A DNA stretch of 64,000 nucleotides from Runella rosea (GTDB lineage: Bacteria > Bacteroidota > Bacteroidia > Cytophagales > Spirosomataceae): the NCBI RefSeq assembly GCF_003325355.1, contig NZ_CP030850.1, positions 806,001 through 870,000 on the forward strand, in the 5' to 3' direction. A program made the translations under genes and the position numbers. The notes beneath the pieces were generated by a model. It was not told where the DNA came from, searched no databases, and saw only the letters and a list, made by a program, of their open reading frames with translations. Positions within the stretch are counted from its first letter, which is position 1; each line of letters begins with the position of its first letter. Shown here in pieces: positions 26,859-36,448 of the stretch.

Positions 26859-27515
26859 TTATAAAAAACGGCCTCTTAAATAGTGTACTGGAAACCCTTT
26901 TTCGGTAAAAATTTGTTCAAAACGCGTCTTAATTCCATGGTGATCATCGTGCATCTCGGATTGGTAAAGGTCAAAAGTGGCTTCTAAATCCCTCACCCCA
27001 AACTGCGAAAGCTCTTCCAAAGTAAAATCAAACAACTCTCGATTGTCGGTTTTTAAATGCAACAAACCTTCTTTCTTCATTACAGCACGGTATTTTTCCA
27101 GAAAATGAGGGTGGGTTAATCGCCGCCGAATCCGTTTTTTAAGGTTGAAAGGATCAGGAAACGTAATCCAGATTTCAGCCACTTCTCCTTCTTCAAAAAA
27201 GTTTTGAAGAAACTCAATGTTCGCCCTGAGAAACGCCACGTTGGTCAAGCCAAGCAGTGTGGCCTGCTGACTGCCCGCCGCCAGTCGATCGCCTTTGACA
27301 TCAATGCCAATAAAATTCAAATCAGGGTATACTTGCGCTAATCCGACCGAATACTCCCCTTTTCCGCAGGCAAGCTCAAGAACTATCGGATTTGTGTTCA
27401 AAAAGTAACGTTCGTTCCACTTTCCTTTGATGGTTTCATAGAGAGGTTTTCCAATCTCTAACACATTGTCTGCCAGTGCATTACTCGCAAATTTAATCAG
27501 TTTCTTACGGCTCAA
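26859..27515 (-). CDS. trmB: tRNA (guanine-46 N7)-methyltransferase
   Basis: SAM-dependent m7G46 methylation of tRNA. I choose a TTG start ending at base 27515, which gives 218 residues beginning (M)SRKKLIKFASNA, the standard start in Bacteroidota. A longer frame with an ATG at 27587 would overlap folC by 29 bases and add a non-conserved extension. Motifs: LELACGKGEYSVGLA for SAM, FIGIDVKGDRLA, VAEIWITFPDPFNLKKRIRRRLTHP (the PDPW-type signature with Phe instead of Trp) and the C-terminal GIKTRFEQIFTEKG. It is read after folC on the same strand. Confidence 0.93.
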   Translation of the reverse strand: MSRKKLIKFASNALADNVLEIGKPLYETIKGKWNERYFLNTNPIVLELACGKGEYSVGLAQVYPDLNFIGIDVKGDRLAAGSQQATLLGLTNVAFLRANIEFLQNFFEEGEVAEIWITFPDPFNLKKRIRRRLTHPHFLEKYRAVMKKEGLLHLKTDNRELFDFTLEELSQFGVRDLEATFDLYQSEMHDDHHGIKTRFEQIFTEKGFPVHYLRGRFL

Positions 27516-27558
27516 GGTTTTAATAATTTTGATAAAACAGTAATTAGGTACAGGATAT

Positions 27559-28851
27559 TCAAATCTCAGACAGTTCAGAAACCACAAAAGTACTGCCCCC
27601 TACGTAAATAAAATCATTCGAGGAAGCATTTTGTAGTGCTGCACGCAATGCTTCGTTTACATCTCTATATCCACCACCTTTTAAGCCAACTTCATCTGCT
27701 ATATAGACTAATGAATCTGAGGTCAGCGCCCTTGGGGAATCAAAGCTGCAGAAATAGAAATGGGCATTTGTTGGAAAAAGGCCCAGAACCCCTTTGACGT
27801 CTTTGTCTTTGACAAATCCCAAGATAAAATGAAGTTGGTCGAAATCATGCCTTTTGATTTGGTTAATGGTTTCGCTCAATCCGCCATAATTGTGGGCAAC
27901 GTCGGCAACGACCATCGGAGATTCGCTCAATACTTGCCAACGCCCTCTGAACGAGGTAAGGGTTGTGCAATGCGCCATTCCTGATTTTACTGCATCTATT
28001 GAAATATCAAAGCCTTGCTCTTTTAATAATTCAACACTTTGCCATACCCCCGCCACATTTTTAAGCTGATAGTTCCCGACCAAATCCAGTGCTAGTGTGC
28101 ATAAGGATGCCTCTTTTTTACTTTCTATTGTTAGGACCCGTTTACCTTTTTCTACCGAAAGGGTTTTGACATGGTACTGTTGGTCGGCGAAATAAATCGG
28201 TGCGTTCAATTCATCGGCTTTTTGAATAAACACGGGGGCCGTTTCGGGTTGGGTTTCCGAAATGACGACCGGGGTATGGGCCTTAATAATTCCCGCTTTT
28301 TCAAACGCAATTTTTTCAAGGGTATCTCCTAACAAATCAGTATGATCAAAACTGATATTGGTAATGACCGACAAAAGCGGAGAAATAATGTTGGTGGAAT
28401 CCAAACGCCCCCCCAACCCTACTTCAATGATGGCAATATCCACGTTTTGCTGGGCAAAATAATCAAATGCCAAAGCGACACTGATTTCAAAAAAAGATGG
28501 CTCAATTCTTTCGATTAAACGCTTATGCTTTTCGACAAAGTCAACCACTACCCTTTCGTCGCACGGCTGGCCATTTATCTTAAAACGTTCGGTATAGGAT
28601 TTTAAATGCGGTGACGTATGCAGGCCTACGTTATACCCTGCGGATTGAAGAATAGCCGCCAACAAATGAGAGGTACTCCCTTTTCCGTTGGTACCACCAA
28701 CGTGAATGCTTTTAAACCGCGTTTGTGGGCTTCCTAACGCCTCGCAAAGCGCAATAATGTTTCCTAGGCCAGGTTTCAGCGCAGCGGCTCCTACGCGGTG
28801 AAAAACGGGCAATTTCTCGTACAAATACGCAATGGTTTCCGAATAGTTCAT
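27559..28851 (-). CDS. folC: Bifunctional folylpolyglutamate synthase/dihydrofolate synthase
   Basis: Mur-ligase family enzyme adding glutamate to folates. The start is placed at the ATG ending at 28851 (MNYSETIAYLYEKLP), nine codons inside a longer frame, which gives 430 residues. Motifs: FKSIHVGGTNGKGSTSHLLA (P-loop, about 47), LHTSPHLKSYTERFKING, IIEVGLGGRLDSTNI, NISFDHTDLLGDTLEKIAFEKAGIIK and the C-terminal VADVAHNYGG. In the omega-loop the family GDxTNVxx pattern is partly altered, which is common. TrmB follows 43 bases downstream. Confidence 0.94.
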   Translation of the reverse strand: MNYSETIAYLYEKLPVFHRVGAAALKPGLGNIIALCEALGSPQTRFKSIHVGGTNGKGSTSHLLAAILQSAGYNVGLHTSPHLKSYTERFKINGQPCDERVVVDFVEKHKRLIERIEPSFFEISVALAFDYFAQQNVDIAIIEVGLGGRLDSTNIISPLLSVITNISFDHTDLLGDTLEKIAFEKAGIIKAHTPVVISETQPETAPVFIQKADELNAPIYFADQQYHVKTLSVEKGKRVLTIESKKEASLCTLALDLVGNYQLKNVAGVWQSVELLKEQGFDISIDAVKSGMAHCTTLTSFRGRWQVLSESPMVVADVAHNYGGLSETINQIKRHDFDQLHFILGFVKDKDVKGVLGLFPTNAHFYFCSFDSPRALTSDSLVYIADEVGLKGGGYRDVNEALRAALQNASSNDFIYVGGSTFVVSELSEI

Positions 28852-28882
28852 CACTAATTTTAAATGAAATAAAGGCAAAAAT

Positions 28883-28914
28883 AAAGCGTCAAGAATTAAC
28901 TTCCTGACGCTTTG
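28883..28914 (-). terminator. Terminator of the TonB-like gene
   Basis: Stem AAAGCGTCA/TGACGCTTT with a 13-base loop. On the minus strand it is followed by TTTATTTTTG, so it ends the transcript from 28950-29876 before folC begins. Confidence 0.8.
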
Positions 28915-28949
28915 CGCAATGTTTTAAATTATTTTACTAAATCTTATCC

Positions 28950-29876
28950 TTATCGAGATTTGATGTTGAACGTGATCGTGCCTTTGGAGGTAGCTGGAAC
29001 ATTTTCCGATTTAGGCACTAGTTTCATTCGGCTTACCGCTCGCTTGTATAAGTCTACGATTGATTGGCTCACCGTCGATTCTTTGACCCGCACGTTTACA
29101 ATGTCACCCGTATCGTCAACGGTTATTTCAAAAACAATGCGGCCAGATTCATCGGAATCATCCTTCACCTGCGGGCGAGCACCCATCCCCCAACCTGAAA
29201 CGTTTAGGGCCAATCCCGTTGCTGAGCCACCAGGTTTACCGTACAAACTTTTGGCGTCAATTTTCCCGTTGGGATTTCCTTGGTCTCCTACGGTTCCTGG
29301 TTTGTCTCCATTATTATTCCCCCCCGTTCCCGAGGCGGTCCCTGTGGTTCCATTACTGCCTTTTCCACTCCCTGATGACTTTTTAAACAAAGCATTCTCA
29401 TCCACTTTTTTAGGTTCAGGGGCGGGTTTTGCGGGGGTAACGGGCGCTGGAGTGGTTGCTTTTGATTCGGTTTTAACGGGTTTGGTGTCTTCCTTTACTT
29501 CCACTGGACTTTCTACCTTACTCGTAACGGGAGGTTTGACGGGCGCCGTTTTAACTGGTTTCGGGGTTTCTACTTTCGTTACGGGTGGAGGCGTAACTTT
29601 GGGCGTAGGCGTTGCCTTCACTTTGGGGGTATCGTCAGATTTTTTAACATCCTCCGCCCGGGGTGAATCACTGGCTTTGTTATACGTTTGAACTTTTCCG
29701 TATCCCGCCGCGTCGGTTCCAAAGTTTACTTCTACGTATTCAATGGTTTCTACTTTAGGAATGGTTTGGTATAATTTTACAAAAAATAAAGTCACAAACA
29801 GCACCGACGTTACGATTGTTGAGCCGGCAAAGGCGACCATTTGGTGTTCGCGATCTTGGGGGCTGGTCACTAGCAT
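28950..29876 (-). CDS. TonB/TolA-like energy-transducer protein
   Basis: 308 residues in the TonB layout. A cytoplasmic N-terminus and one membrane span (about 16-36, GSTIVTSVLFVTLFFVKLY) are followed by a long periplasmic Pro/Lys/Val/Thr-rich arm (about 75-165) and a Gly/Asn-rich linker (GSGKGSNGTTGTASG, 170-200). A C-terminal beta-alpha-beta domain ends it (SGRIVFEITVDDTGDIVNVRVKEST, LYKRAVSRMKLVP, TSKGTITFNIKSR). It would couple inner-membrane proton-motive force to outer-membrane transport, or span the periplasm as TolA does. No exbB/exbD lies next to it in the window. Downstream on the same strand are folC and trmB behind a terminator. Confidence 0.85.
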   Translation of the reverse strand: MLVTSPQDREHQMVAFAGSTIVTSVLFVTLFFVKLYQTIPKVETIEYVEVNFGTDAAGYGKVQTYNKASDSPRAEDVKKSDDTPKVKATPTPKVTPPPVTKVETPKPVKTAPVKPPVTSKVESPVEVKEDTKPVKTESKATTPAPVTPAKPAPEPKKVDENALFKKSSGSGKGSNGTTGTASGTGGNNNGDKPGTVGDQGNPNGKIDAKSLYGKPGGSATGLALNVSGWGMGARPQVKDDSDESGRIVFEITVDDTGDIVNVRVKESTVSQSIVDLYKRAVSRMKLVPKSENVPATSKGTITFNIKSR

Positions 29877-29937
29877 TGGTAATTCTTTGATTGATTTTGT
29901 CTAATTAACGCAAAATAAAGGGAATTTGTATACTGAC

Positions 29938-29965
29938 AAAAAAAAAGGGGCACTTAGCCCCTTTT
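29938..29965 (-). terminator. Terminator of the HU/SPOR gene
   Basis: Stem AAAAGGGGC/GCCCCTTTT with an ACTTA loop; on the minus strand it is followed by a run of about ten T. Confidence 0.88.
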
Positions 29966-29987
29966 CCTAAATTCAATAAAACATTTA

Positions 29988-31109
29988 TTATTGACGAAAT
30001 ACGTAGGCATTGGCTCCCGAAAGGAGACTTACCCGCGCTAATTGTAATTTTGCTTTTTTGGAATTCTCACACCCAATCGCCGCCACAATGATTAATTTAC
30101 CATCGGTGGGTTCAGGGTTAAGAATGTGGGCATTTTCGTATCCGTTACGCTGTAATTTTTGCTCAAGTTTACGGGCGTTTTCAATGTTTGAAAATCCGCC
30201 TGCAATCACCAAAAAGTCAGCTTTTTCATCCGATTTATAAGAAATTGAGGCGGGTAAATCGGTGGCAGGTTTCACTACTACTTCTTTTTTAACGACGGCG
30301 GTTTCTTTCACTTCTTTCGGTGCAACTACGACACCAGGAATAGATTCATTAGGCGTTACAGCCTCATTTTCAACGGGTAAAGCCGCTGCCTCTTGGGGTA
30401 CTGAAGACTGGATTTTAACAGTGTTAGGTTTTATATCAGTTGCAAACCACGCCTTCACGGCAGGAACAAGGTCAAAAGGATTGAGGCTCGACTTCAAACT
30501 TTCGGAAGGTAACTGCGTAATACCCGCCACCAACGCACAACCTGCAATCAAAAGTCCTCCGATGTACATTCCGACGCGTGAGCGACGACGACGGGGCAAC
30601 TCATACGTTAGCTCCTTAGCCGCACGGTCCGTCTCGGTCCAGTTGTAGGCATCAGCAGTTTCGGCAACTTTCAATGCGGGATCGACCTGATTGACATGGA
30701 TGGATTTCAAACCGTAACTCTCGGCGTAGAAATTAACCAAGGTCAAAGGTTCAAATTGGAGTTTACCTTCCTCATTATTGGCCAGACTTCCTATGCCCTC
30801 CAACATAAAACTCCCATTCTCCTGAATGGACTGTTTGATGTCTTCCACAAATTTCCGAATTCGTTTCTGCGCTTCTTCGCGGGAGATTTGCTCATTGATG
30901 GTCAGGTAATGCGCCAATAATCCATCGTCCAATTTGAGCGCTTCGTTGAAGGCTACCCTTTTTTGGGGTGCGTGGTAAAGTGCATTTTGCTCACTGTAAA
31001 AAGCGTGGCTAAAATACACTAAAAACCCGCCTAAGTCAGGCAGAACAACACAGTCGTGTTCGAAAAGTAATTTTCGGGTATAATCCAATACCGATATCAT
31101 ATCTTTCAT
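29988..31109 (-). CDS. HU-CCDC81 and SPOR domain membrane protein
   Basis: About 373 residues from the ATG ending at 31109 (MKDMISVLDYTRKLLFEHDCV); an upstream in-frame ATG at 31145 gives 12 unlikely extra residues. The N-terminal HU-CCDC81 repeats (to about 120: VVLPDLGGFLVYFSHA, NEALKLDDGLLAHYL, and the second unit with ENGSFMLEGIGSLANNEEGKLQF) are typical of Bacteroidota and are thought to bind nucleic acid or protein. One membrane span (about 180-200) is followed by a Pro/Val/Glu/Lys-rich periplasmic stalk and a C-terminal SPOR domain (DFLVIAGGFSNIENARKLEQKL, GYENAHIL) that binds denuded peptidoglycan. This suggests a link between cytoplasm and cell-wall division sites. Confidence 0.88.
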   Translation of the reverse strand: MKDMISVLDYTRKLLFEHDCVVLPDLGGFLVYFSHAFYSEQNALYHAPQKRVAFNEALKLDDGLLAHYLTINEQISREEAQKRIRKFVEDIKQSIQENGSFMLEGIGSLANNEEGKLQFEPLTLVNFYAESYGLKSIHVNQVDPALKVAETADAYNWTETDRAAKELTYELPRRRRSRVGMYIGGLLIAGCALVAGITQLPSESLKSSLNPFDLVPAVKAWFATDIKPNTVKIQSSVPQEAAALPVENEAVTPNESIPGVVVAPKEVKETAVVKKEVVVKPATDLPASISYKSDEKADFLVIAGGFSNIENARKLEQKLQRNGYENAHILNPEPTDGKLIIVAAIGCENSKKAKLQLARVSLLSGANAYVFRQ

Positions 31110-31150
31110 CAAACCGTTTATGGGGAATTGGGTACTAAGGTACACATTCG

Positions 31151-31189
31151 AAAAAAAAAAAGCAATAGTCTGAAGACGATTGCTTTTTA
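31151..31189 (-). terminator. Terminator of the outer-membrane barrel gene
   Basis: Stem AAAAAGCAAT/ATTGCTTTTT plus an inner GTC/GAC closing a TGAA loop across one mismatch. The run of ten A at 31151-31160 is the T-tract on the minus strand. Confidence 0.88.
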
Positions 31190-31264
31190 AATTGCAAGTG
31201 AAAGGTGGCTAATTGCTTCTTATAGAACACTCTGGCGCATCTGCCTTTGCAAAAGTTTTTTTAT

Positions 31265-32929
31265 TTAGAACTGGAGCGATAATCCAGCTAAGAAATTAAG
31301 ACCCTGCTGCGGGTAATATAAATACCGCTCGTAGCTTTTGCCCAACAAATTGTTGACAGAAGCAAAAATTGAAAAGTTACGTGTCAGCAGATAATCCACC
31401 TTCAAATTCAAATCCACAATGGGTTTCAAGGCTACGGTTTTCCCCGTCAAGAAGTTCCGATTTTTGATCCCGCCGATATAATAGGCGTCGATGGTTGCGA
31501 ACATTTTTTTGCTGAAAACAAAGTGATTATTCCACGTAACCGTGGTCGTTGGACGCCCCCAAGGCTGTTCGAGACGTTTGACCCCGTAATCATAAAAATC
31601 GCCGCGAAGGGTAGAACGAACAATGTTTTGGTATTGATAGCCTACCTGGGCCGAAACCGTCAGCACGTTGATGTAATCAGCATCATACACAACGGCAAAC
31701 TTGGTCGAATCAAGCCAATCGTTGTTGAATCCGTAAAAATTCTTAAACAACGCGTAAGATACTTTTCCTTCAAACTGGAACGAAGGCCCCAATTCACCTT
31801 TTAATCCGCCGTAGATGTCTCGGCTTCGTTCGGTATTGGCAATGGTCACATTGGGGGCTAACCAACGGTTTTCGCCCAATAAAGAGCGGAGCGTGTTACG
31901 ACTCATATCTCCCCCGTAACCTGCAAAAATGTGTACTCCGTTGAAGGGAACGGCATCCACTTCCAACTGAGGAAATCCGACGGTACGGTTAATCTTAAGG
32001 CGGTCGTCGGTTTCGTTGACGGCTTTGAATGCCGCCGTTACCGTGAACGCATTATACGCAAATTTGAACGCTGGCTTGATGCTGAACAAGTTACGCTTAA
32101 ATGTTTCGGCATCGACCCGCTGCGAAACAAATGCATCGGCGTTCAGCAACGCAAATATGTTTTCAGTAATCGGAATCGAGCCCGAGAAATTGGTTCCCCA
32201 GTCGGTTTCACCTGCATTGTAACGGTCACTCAGGCGATACAAAGAGGTTTTGAGCGCGTAGTCAATGAATTTGTTGTTGTCAATATTTTCAAATCCTACC
32301 TGAAGACCAAAGGTGTTGAGCGTTTGGCGAATGTTTGCCTTTTGAACTTCGGCGTTGGGTTGGTTGCGGTTGGCGTAAAAATAGTAATTGTCGCGGTCAT
32401 AAAACAGCGTCCCCCCCAACTTGAAAGTACTGCCCAGATACTGTCCGTTGATTTTCAAGCGGTTCTCACTATTGGCCGAATTTTTCCCGTCTACGGGTCC
32501 CGTTTGATTGGAAAGATGCTTAAAATGAACATCATACCCTAAGTCTTCGGTATGGCCACCCATGAACCCTTCGCCGTACAACTTACCGTAATTGCCCCCG
32601 CCGAGTTTTACGTAATTTTGCAGGTTACCGTCTTCTTCGGGTTTCTCATTTCCGTTGACAGGCAACACATTGGGGGTCATCTTGGGGGCACCAAGGGTAA
32701 GTTTGGGCGCGCGAAATTCATAATTTAACTTTCGATCGTCCTCCTCGTTGGTAAACGGCTGCAGTTTATTGTAGAGGCGGTTGGCCGGTGGCAATTCAAT
32801 TTTTTTCTTTTTTTCAATTTCAAACGTCTGACTGTCAATCTCTCCCGTTGGTTTCTGGGCAAAGGCGTCTTGTGAAAGAAGGCTATATAGTGACTGGCTG
32901 ACTAAGAGCGATACGAGTATTTTTTTCAT
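31265..32929 (-). CDS. Outer-membrane beta-barrel protein (TonB-dependent-receptor-like, no plug)
   Basis: 554 residues: signal peptide (KKILVSLLVSQSLYSLLSQDAFA), a Lys/Pro-rich periplasmic stretch (about 35-80) and then alternating amphipathic strands rich in Gly, Tyr and Asn to the very end (NNLLGKSYERYLYYPQQGLNFLAGLSLQF). The closing aromatic residue and the NLLGKxYE block are shared with the last strands of TonB-dependent receptors, but no carboxypeptidase-like or plug domain is visible. It lies 50 bases downstream of the 1005-residue TPR gene and is probably co-transcribed. A joint outer-membrane assembly or transport role is inferred. Confidence 0.82.
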   Translation of the reverse strand: MKKILVSLLVSQSLYSLLSQDAFAQKPTGEIDSQTFEIEKKKKIELPPANRLYNKLQPFTNEEDDRKLNYEFRAPKLTLGAPKMTPNVLPVNGNEKPEEDGNLQNYVKLGGGNYGKLYGEGFMGGHTEDLGYDVHFKHLSNQTGPVDGKNSANSENRLKINGQYLGSTFKLGGTLFYDRDNYYFYANRNQPNAEVQKANIRQTLNTFGLQVGFENIDNNKFIDYALKTSLYRLSDRYNAGETDWGTNFSGSIPITENIFALLNADAFVSQRVDAETFKRNLFSIKPAFKFAYNAFTVTAAFKAVNETDDRLKINRTVGFPQLEVDAVPFNGVHIFAGYGGDMSRNTLRSLLGENRWLAPNVTIANTERSRDIYGGLKGELGPSFQFEGKVSYALFKNFYGFNNDWLDSTKFAVVYDADYINVLTVSAQVGYQYQNIVRSTLRGDFYDYGVKRLEQPWGRPTTTVTWNNHFVFSKKMFATIDAYYIGGIKNRNFLTGKTVALKPIVDLNLKVDYLLTRNFSIFASVNNLLGKSYERYLYYPQQGLNFLAGLSLQF

Positions 32930-32979
32930 CGTTTGTCCGTTTCGATTGGGTTATTCGTTTCCTGAATGAGCGGTGAGGG

Positions 32980-35900
32980 TTATTGTAATGCGGCCAATTT
33001 TGCCTTGGCCAATTCAAGTGCCTGCGCATCATCGGTGTTTTCAATCACTGATTGGAGCGTTGCTTTGGCCTGATCGGGGTCTTTCAATCCAACGTATACA
33101 TCGGCCAATAAAATAAAGGCCCTCACCCGCCACTTCTCATAGTCCGCAAATTGCTTATTCAATTCCATCACCGACGCCTGTGCTTCTTTGTATTTTTGCT
33201 GACGAAACAACGCCTCGGAAGCCCAATACTTCGCTTCTGCCCCAAATTCATCCTTGGAAACTGAAAGGATTTTCTTTAACTCAACATCGGCGGTCTTATA
33301 GTCTTCTTTTTCAATGTACACTTTCGCGGTTTGCATTTGTGCTTTTTTGGTCGAACCCGGAATGACGTCTCCCGCGTTAATCACCTCACGGGCAAAATAC
33401 AGGGTCGAATCGTATTTCTTCATCACAAAGTAAGTATCCATCAGGCGCATCAATCCCGTAACCCGGTCGGTTTTACTGTCTGACTGCGCAAACACGACGT
33501 AATAATTACGCACGGCATTGGGATAATTCCCCTGTTGGTTTTCAATATCTCCCGCCCGTAAGGCGGCTTTGGGGGTAAAACGCTCATCTGATTCTCCAAT
33601 GACCATGTTAAACAGTTTAATGGCATTAGGAAAATCATTGGAACGGTAAAAACTTTCACCCGCCAAATACCGTGCTTCCGTGGCCGAGCCGCTGTTGGGA
33701 TAATCCCGGATAAAACTTTGCAAGGCTTTGAGCGCTTGGGGATACTTACCGTCGGCGTACAATCCTTTGGCCGTTTCAAATTCCAATTTTTCGGTTTCAG
33801 TACTTTGGGGATTTTTACGTTTGTAATCAGAAAGCACATCCGACATTTCCTCGGTCCGGCCTGCATTTTCAAGCGTGGACTGAAGTCCCAACAAGGCCTC
33901 TTTGGCCGCTGGAGCGTCTGAGTATTCACTCAAAATACGTTTGTAATCGCGCACGGCTTCTTCGTACACCTGAATGTTATTGTAGGCCAAAGCCCTTTTC
34001 AAAAGGGAAGGTGGAATCAGGTAGCTGCGCGGTTTGTCTTTGATCAGGCGGCTGTAAGCCCGAATGGCGGCTTGGTAGTTTGCTCGTTCCATGTCAATGT
34101 TGGCCGATTGAAAAAGGGCATCATCGGCGTACCGCGACGTCGGGAATTGCGCAATTACCTTATCGAATTGCGCCTTGGCTTCTACGTCCTTTTCCTGATA
34201 CGTGAGAATCAACCCTTTCTGATACAGAGCATAATCTCGGTCTAAACGGCCTTCACTGAGCGCTTTGTCATACATGGCCATGGCCTGTGCGTAGTTCTTA
34301 TCCGTCAGGTAAGAATCCGCGATTCTAATCGTGGCGTCTTCGAGGGTCTGGGGGTCGCCAACGGTTTTTCCTTTGGCAACGTATTGCTGAAAATTAGTCA
34401 GGGCAGATTTGTAGTCTTTGGTGTTGTAATAGGCGTATCCTAAAGAATAAAGGCTACGAATGCTGTAAGTAGAACCCGAATTGCTACGAACCAATTGCTG
34501 ATAAATGGGAATGGCTTCGCCATAACGATTCATGGCCGAAAAAGCTTCCCCTTTTTGAAAATTAGCGGCTTGTTCAATGTCCCGGTCGAGGGGATATTTA
34601 AGGGATTTATCGAAGTTAACGATGGATTGGGCATAGCGCTCGGCGTTAAAGTCGGCAATGCCCAAATTCATGGTTTGACGCTGATAAGCGGCTTTGGTTG
34701 CATCGTCCAATTTTTTCAACTTCTCAATGTAAGCCACCGCCGCCGCACTGTTATTGGATTTGGTCAACGACAAAATGGAAAGCTTAGTGGCCTCTTCTTC
34801 GAAGCTACTATTTGGGTATTTTTTTAGAAAATCCTGTAATTCCGTAAAAGCGGCCGAATGATTATTCAGTTCAAGCTGCACCTTGGCGTGGTTGAAGGTA
34901 GATTCTTCCTGAATGTTTTTATTGAACGCCAATTTGGATGAATTATCCAGCGCCGTTAACGCCGCCTGCGGATTTTTGTTTTGTAAATGGCTGATTCCGA
35001 TGACGTAAGAAGCAAACTGACCCGTTGTGTCTTTGCGGGTCGAAACGCTTTTCAATTGGTCAATGGCCCCCGTATAGTTGCCCGTACGAAAAAGAGAATG
35101 ACCATACCGAAACTGAACCGGGGCCGGAGCTGCGGTTTCTCGTCCTTTCAATTGCGAGTATAAGGCGTAATTTTTAGCAGCTTCGGGATAATTGCCTTTC
35201 CCATAATACACCTCAGCGGTATAAAGTGCGACGTCATTCAGTTTCACGCCTCCCCCTTGCTGACGACGCAACAACGGCTCCGAATAGGCAATGAGTTCGT
35301 CGTAACGCTCCGCTTGGTACAGCGAAGCTACGATCCAGTTGGGAATATCAGCTTTGAACTGCGGATTTGTTTCAATGCTTTTGAAACTACGATACGCATC
35401 CATGTACTTCCCGTTTTGGTATTGAATCACCCCCGCATAATACGAGGAAGGAGCAAAATAATCGCTCGTAGGGTCGCGTTGCACTTCGGCGAAATACTGC
35501 AAGGCCGAATTGTATTGTTTTAAACTGTAATACGACAGGCCCAACTTATAGCGGGTTTCGGCAGCGGCGTAGTAATTGGCACTGCGTTCGAGTGCTTTAG
35601 TGAGGTACGTAACGGCGTTTGAATAATCGCCCCGGTCAAAGTAATACTTCCCTAAATCGCTGTAAATCACGGCCGCTTTGGGATGTTCGGGGTGGTTTCG
35701 CACAAAACGATCCACGGCCAACTCCGCTTCTGGGGCATCGGCATACAATGCGCACAAGGTCGTGTAATATTCAGCATTTACGGCTGTGTAATCATTGGTA
35801 TTAAGCAAAGCAGGCCGTTTCTCTAAATAATACCTGAACTCTTGTTTGGCGGCCGAATAATTTGATTTTTCGAATAGCTCTACGCCATTGCGATAATGTA

Positions 35901-35997
35901 CGTCGGCCTCGGTGTATCCGAGGGTATTTTGGGCATTTACCCGGATAAATAAAAGGAAACAAATGGATAGTGGAAGAACGCTGCGTCTTAAAAGCAT
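32980..35997 (-). CDS. Large periplasmic TPR protein
   Basis: 1005 residues: signal peptide (VLPLSICFLLFIRVNAQ) and then tetratricopeptide repeats over nearly the whole length. At least 15 units of about 34 residues are visible, for example YYTTLCALYADAPEAELAVDRF, AVIYSDLGKYYFDRGDYSNAV, TRYKLGLSYYSLKQYNSALQYF, RSLYSLGYAYYNTKDYKSALTNF and DDALFQSANIDMERANYQAAI. The architecture resembles an extended YbgF/BamD-type scaffold. It is followed by the barrel gene and the HU/SPOR gene, and I read the three as an envelope module. The strand continuity and 50-base spacing support an operon with the barrel. Confidence 0.87.
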   Translation of the reverse strand: MLLRRSVLPLSICFLLFIRVNAQNTLGYTEADVHYRNGVELFEKSNYSAAKQEFRYYLEKRPALLNTNDYTAVNAEYYTTLCALYADAPEAELAVDRFVRNHPEHPKAAVIYSDLGKYYFDRGDYSNAVTYLTKALERSANYYAAAETRYKLGLSYYSLKQYNSALQYFAEVQRDPTSDYFAPSSYYAGVIQYQNGKYMDAYRSFKSIETNPQFKADIPNWIVASLYQAERYDELIAYSEPLLRRQQGGGVKLNDVALYTAEVYYGKGNYPEAAKNYALYSQLKGRETAAPAPVQFRYGHSLFRTGNYTGAIDQLKSVSTRKDTTGQFASYVIGISHLQNKNPQAALTALDNSSKLAFNKNIQEESTFNHAKVQLELNNHSAAFTELQDFLKKYPNSSFEEEATKLSILSLTKSNNSAAAVAYIEKLKKLDDATKAAYQRQTMNLGIADFNAERYAQSIVNFDKSLKYPLDRDIEQAANFQKGEAFSAMNRYGEAIPIYQQLVRSNSGSTYSIRSLYSLGYAYYNTKDYKSALTNFQQYVAKGKTVGDPQTLEDATIRIADSYLTDKNYAQAMAMYDKALSEGRLDRDYALYQKGLILTYQEKDVEAKAQFDKVIAQFPTSRYADDALFQSANIDMERANYQAAIRAYSRLIKDKPRSYLIPPSLLKRALAYNNIQVYEEAVRDYKRILSEYSDAPAAKEALLGLQSTLENAGRTEEMSDVLSDYKRKNPQSTETEKLEFETAKGLYADGKYPQALKALQSFIRDYPNSGSATEARYLAGESFYRSNDFPNAIKLFNMVIGESDERFTPKAALRAGDIENQQGNYPNAVRNYYVVFAQSDSKTDRVTGLMRLMDTYFVMKKYDSTLYFAREVINAGDVIPGSTKKAQMQTAKVYIEKEDYKTADVELKKILSVSKDEFGAEAKYWASEALFRQQKYKEAQASVMELNKQFADYEKWRVRAFILLADVYVGLKDPDQAKATLQSVIENTDDAQALELAKAKLAALQ

Positions 35998-36369
35998 GAT
36001 GAGGGAATTAGGTTTCTTCAGTTACGCAATACTAATAAGTAATTCTGATAATTTTGCCAAAGAACGAAAAACCACGCGTAAAACGTATATAATGGCCGTT
36101 TTATCTACCAGTGTTTGAGCCAACAACAAACCCAAATTTGGGCCAATAAAGCACCGTTTTTAACCAGCGTAGTACGATCGCTTTCATTTCTGAGTTTCCG
36201 AGAAAAGACCTTACTCTCCACTATTTAATGCTCCCGAAAAATCAGCCCCAAACCGATGGGTATTAAAAGCTGTTGAACCTTCCTAAGCACGGCAACCCTA
36301 TTGCAGAAGAATATGCCCCGCTTTGTAAATAGTCACAAATGATTTTCAGTCCACAAATTTCAACAAAAA
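35998..36369. other. Intergenic stretch without a gene
   Basis: No coding region is supported on either strand. It contains a TAATTTTG (about 36047, + strand) and the palindrome CCCAAATTTGGG (36130-36141), neither with an obvious gene. Confidence 0.5.
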
Positions 36370-36401
36370 CTTGTTTTTTTGAATGAGAGACTGTATTTTT
36401 G
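36370..36401 (+). promoter_or_regulatory. Promoter for rpsT
   Basis: CTTG, 20 bases, TATTTTTG: one mismatch in -33, exact -7; the predicted start gives a leader of about 40 bases. Confidence 0.65.
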
Positions 36402-36448
36402 CGCTCCTTTTGTAGAAATCAAGACAATATATATTTTACAATAAACCA

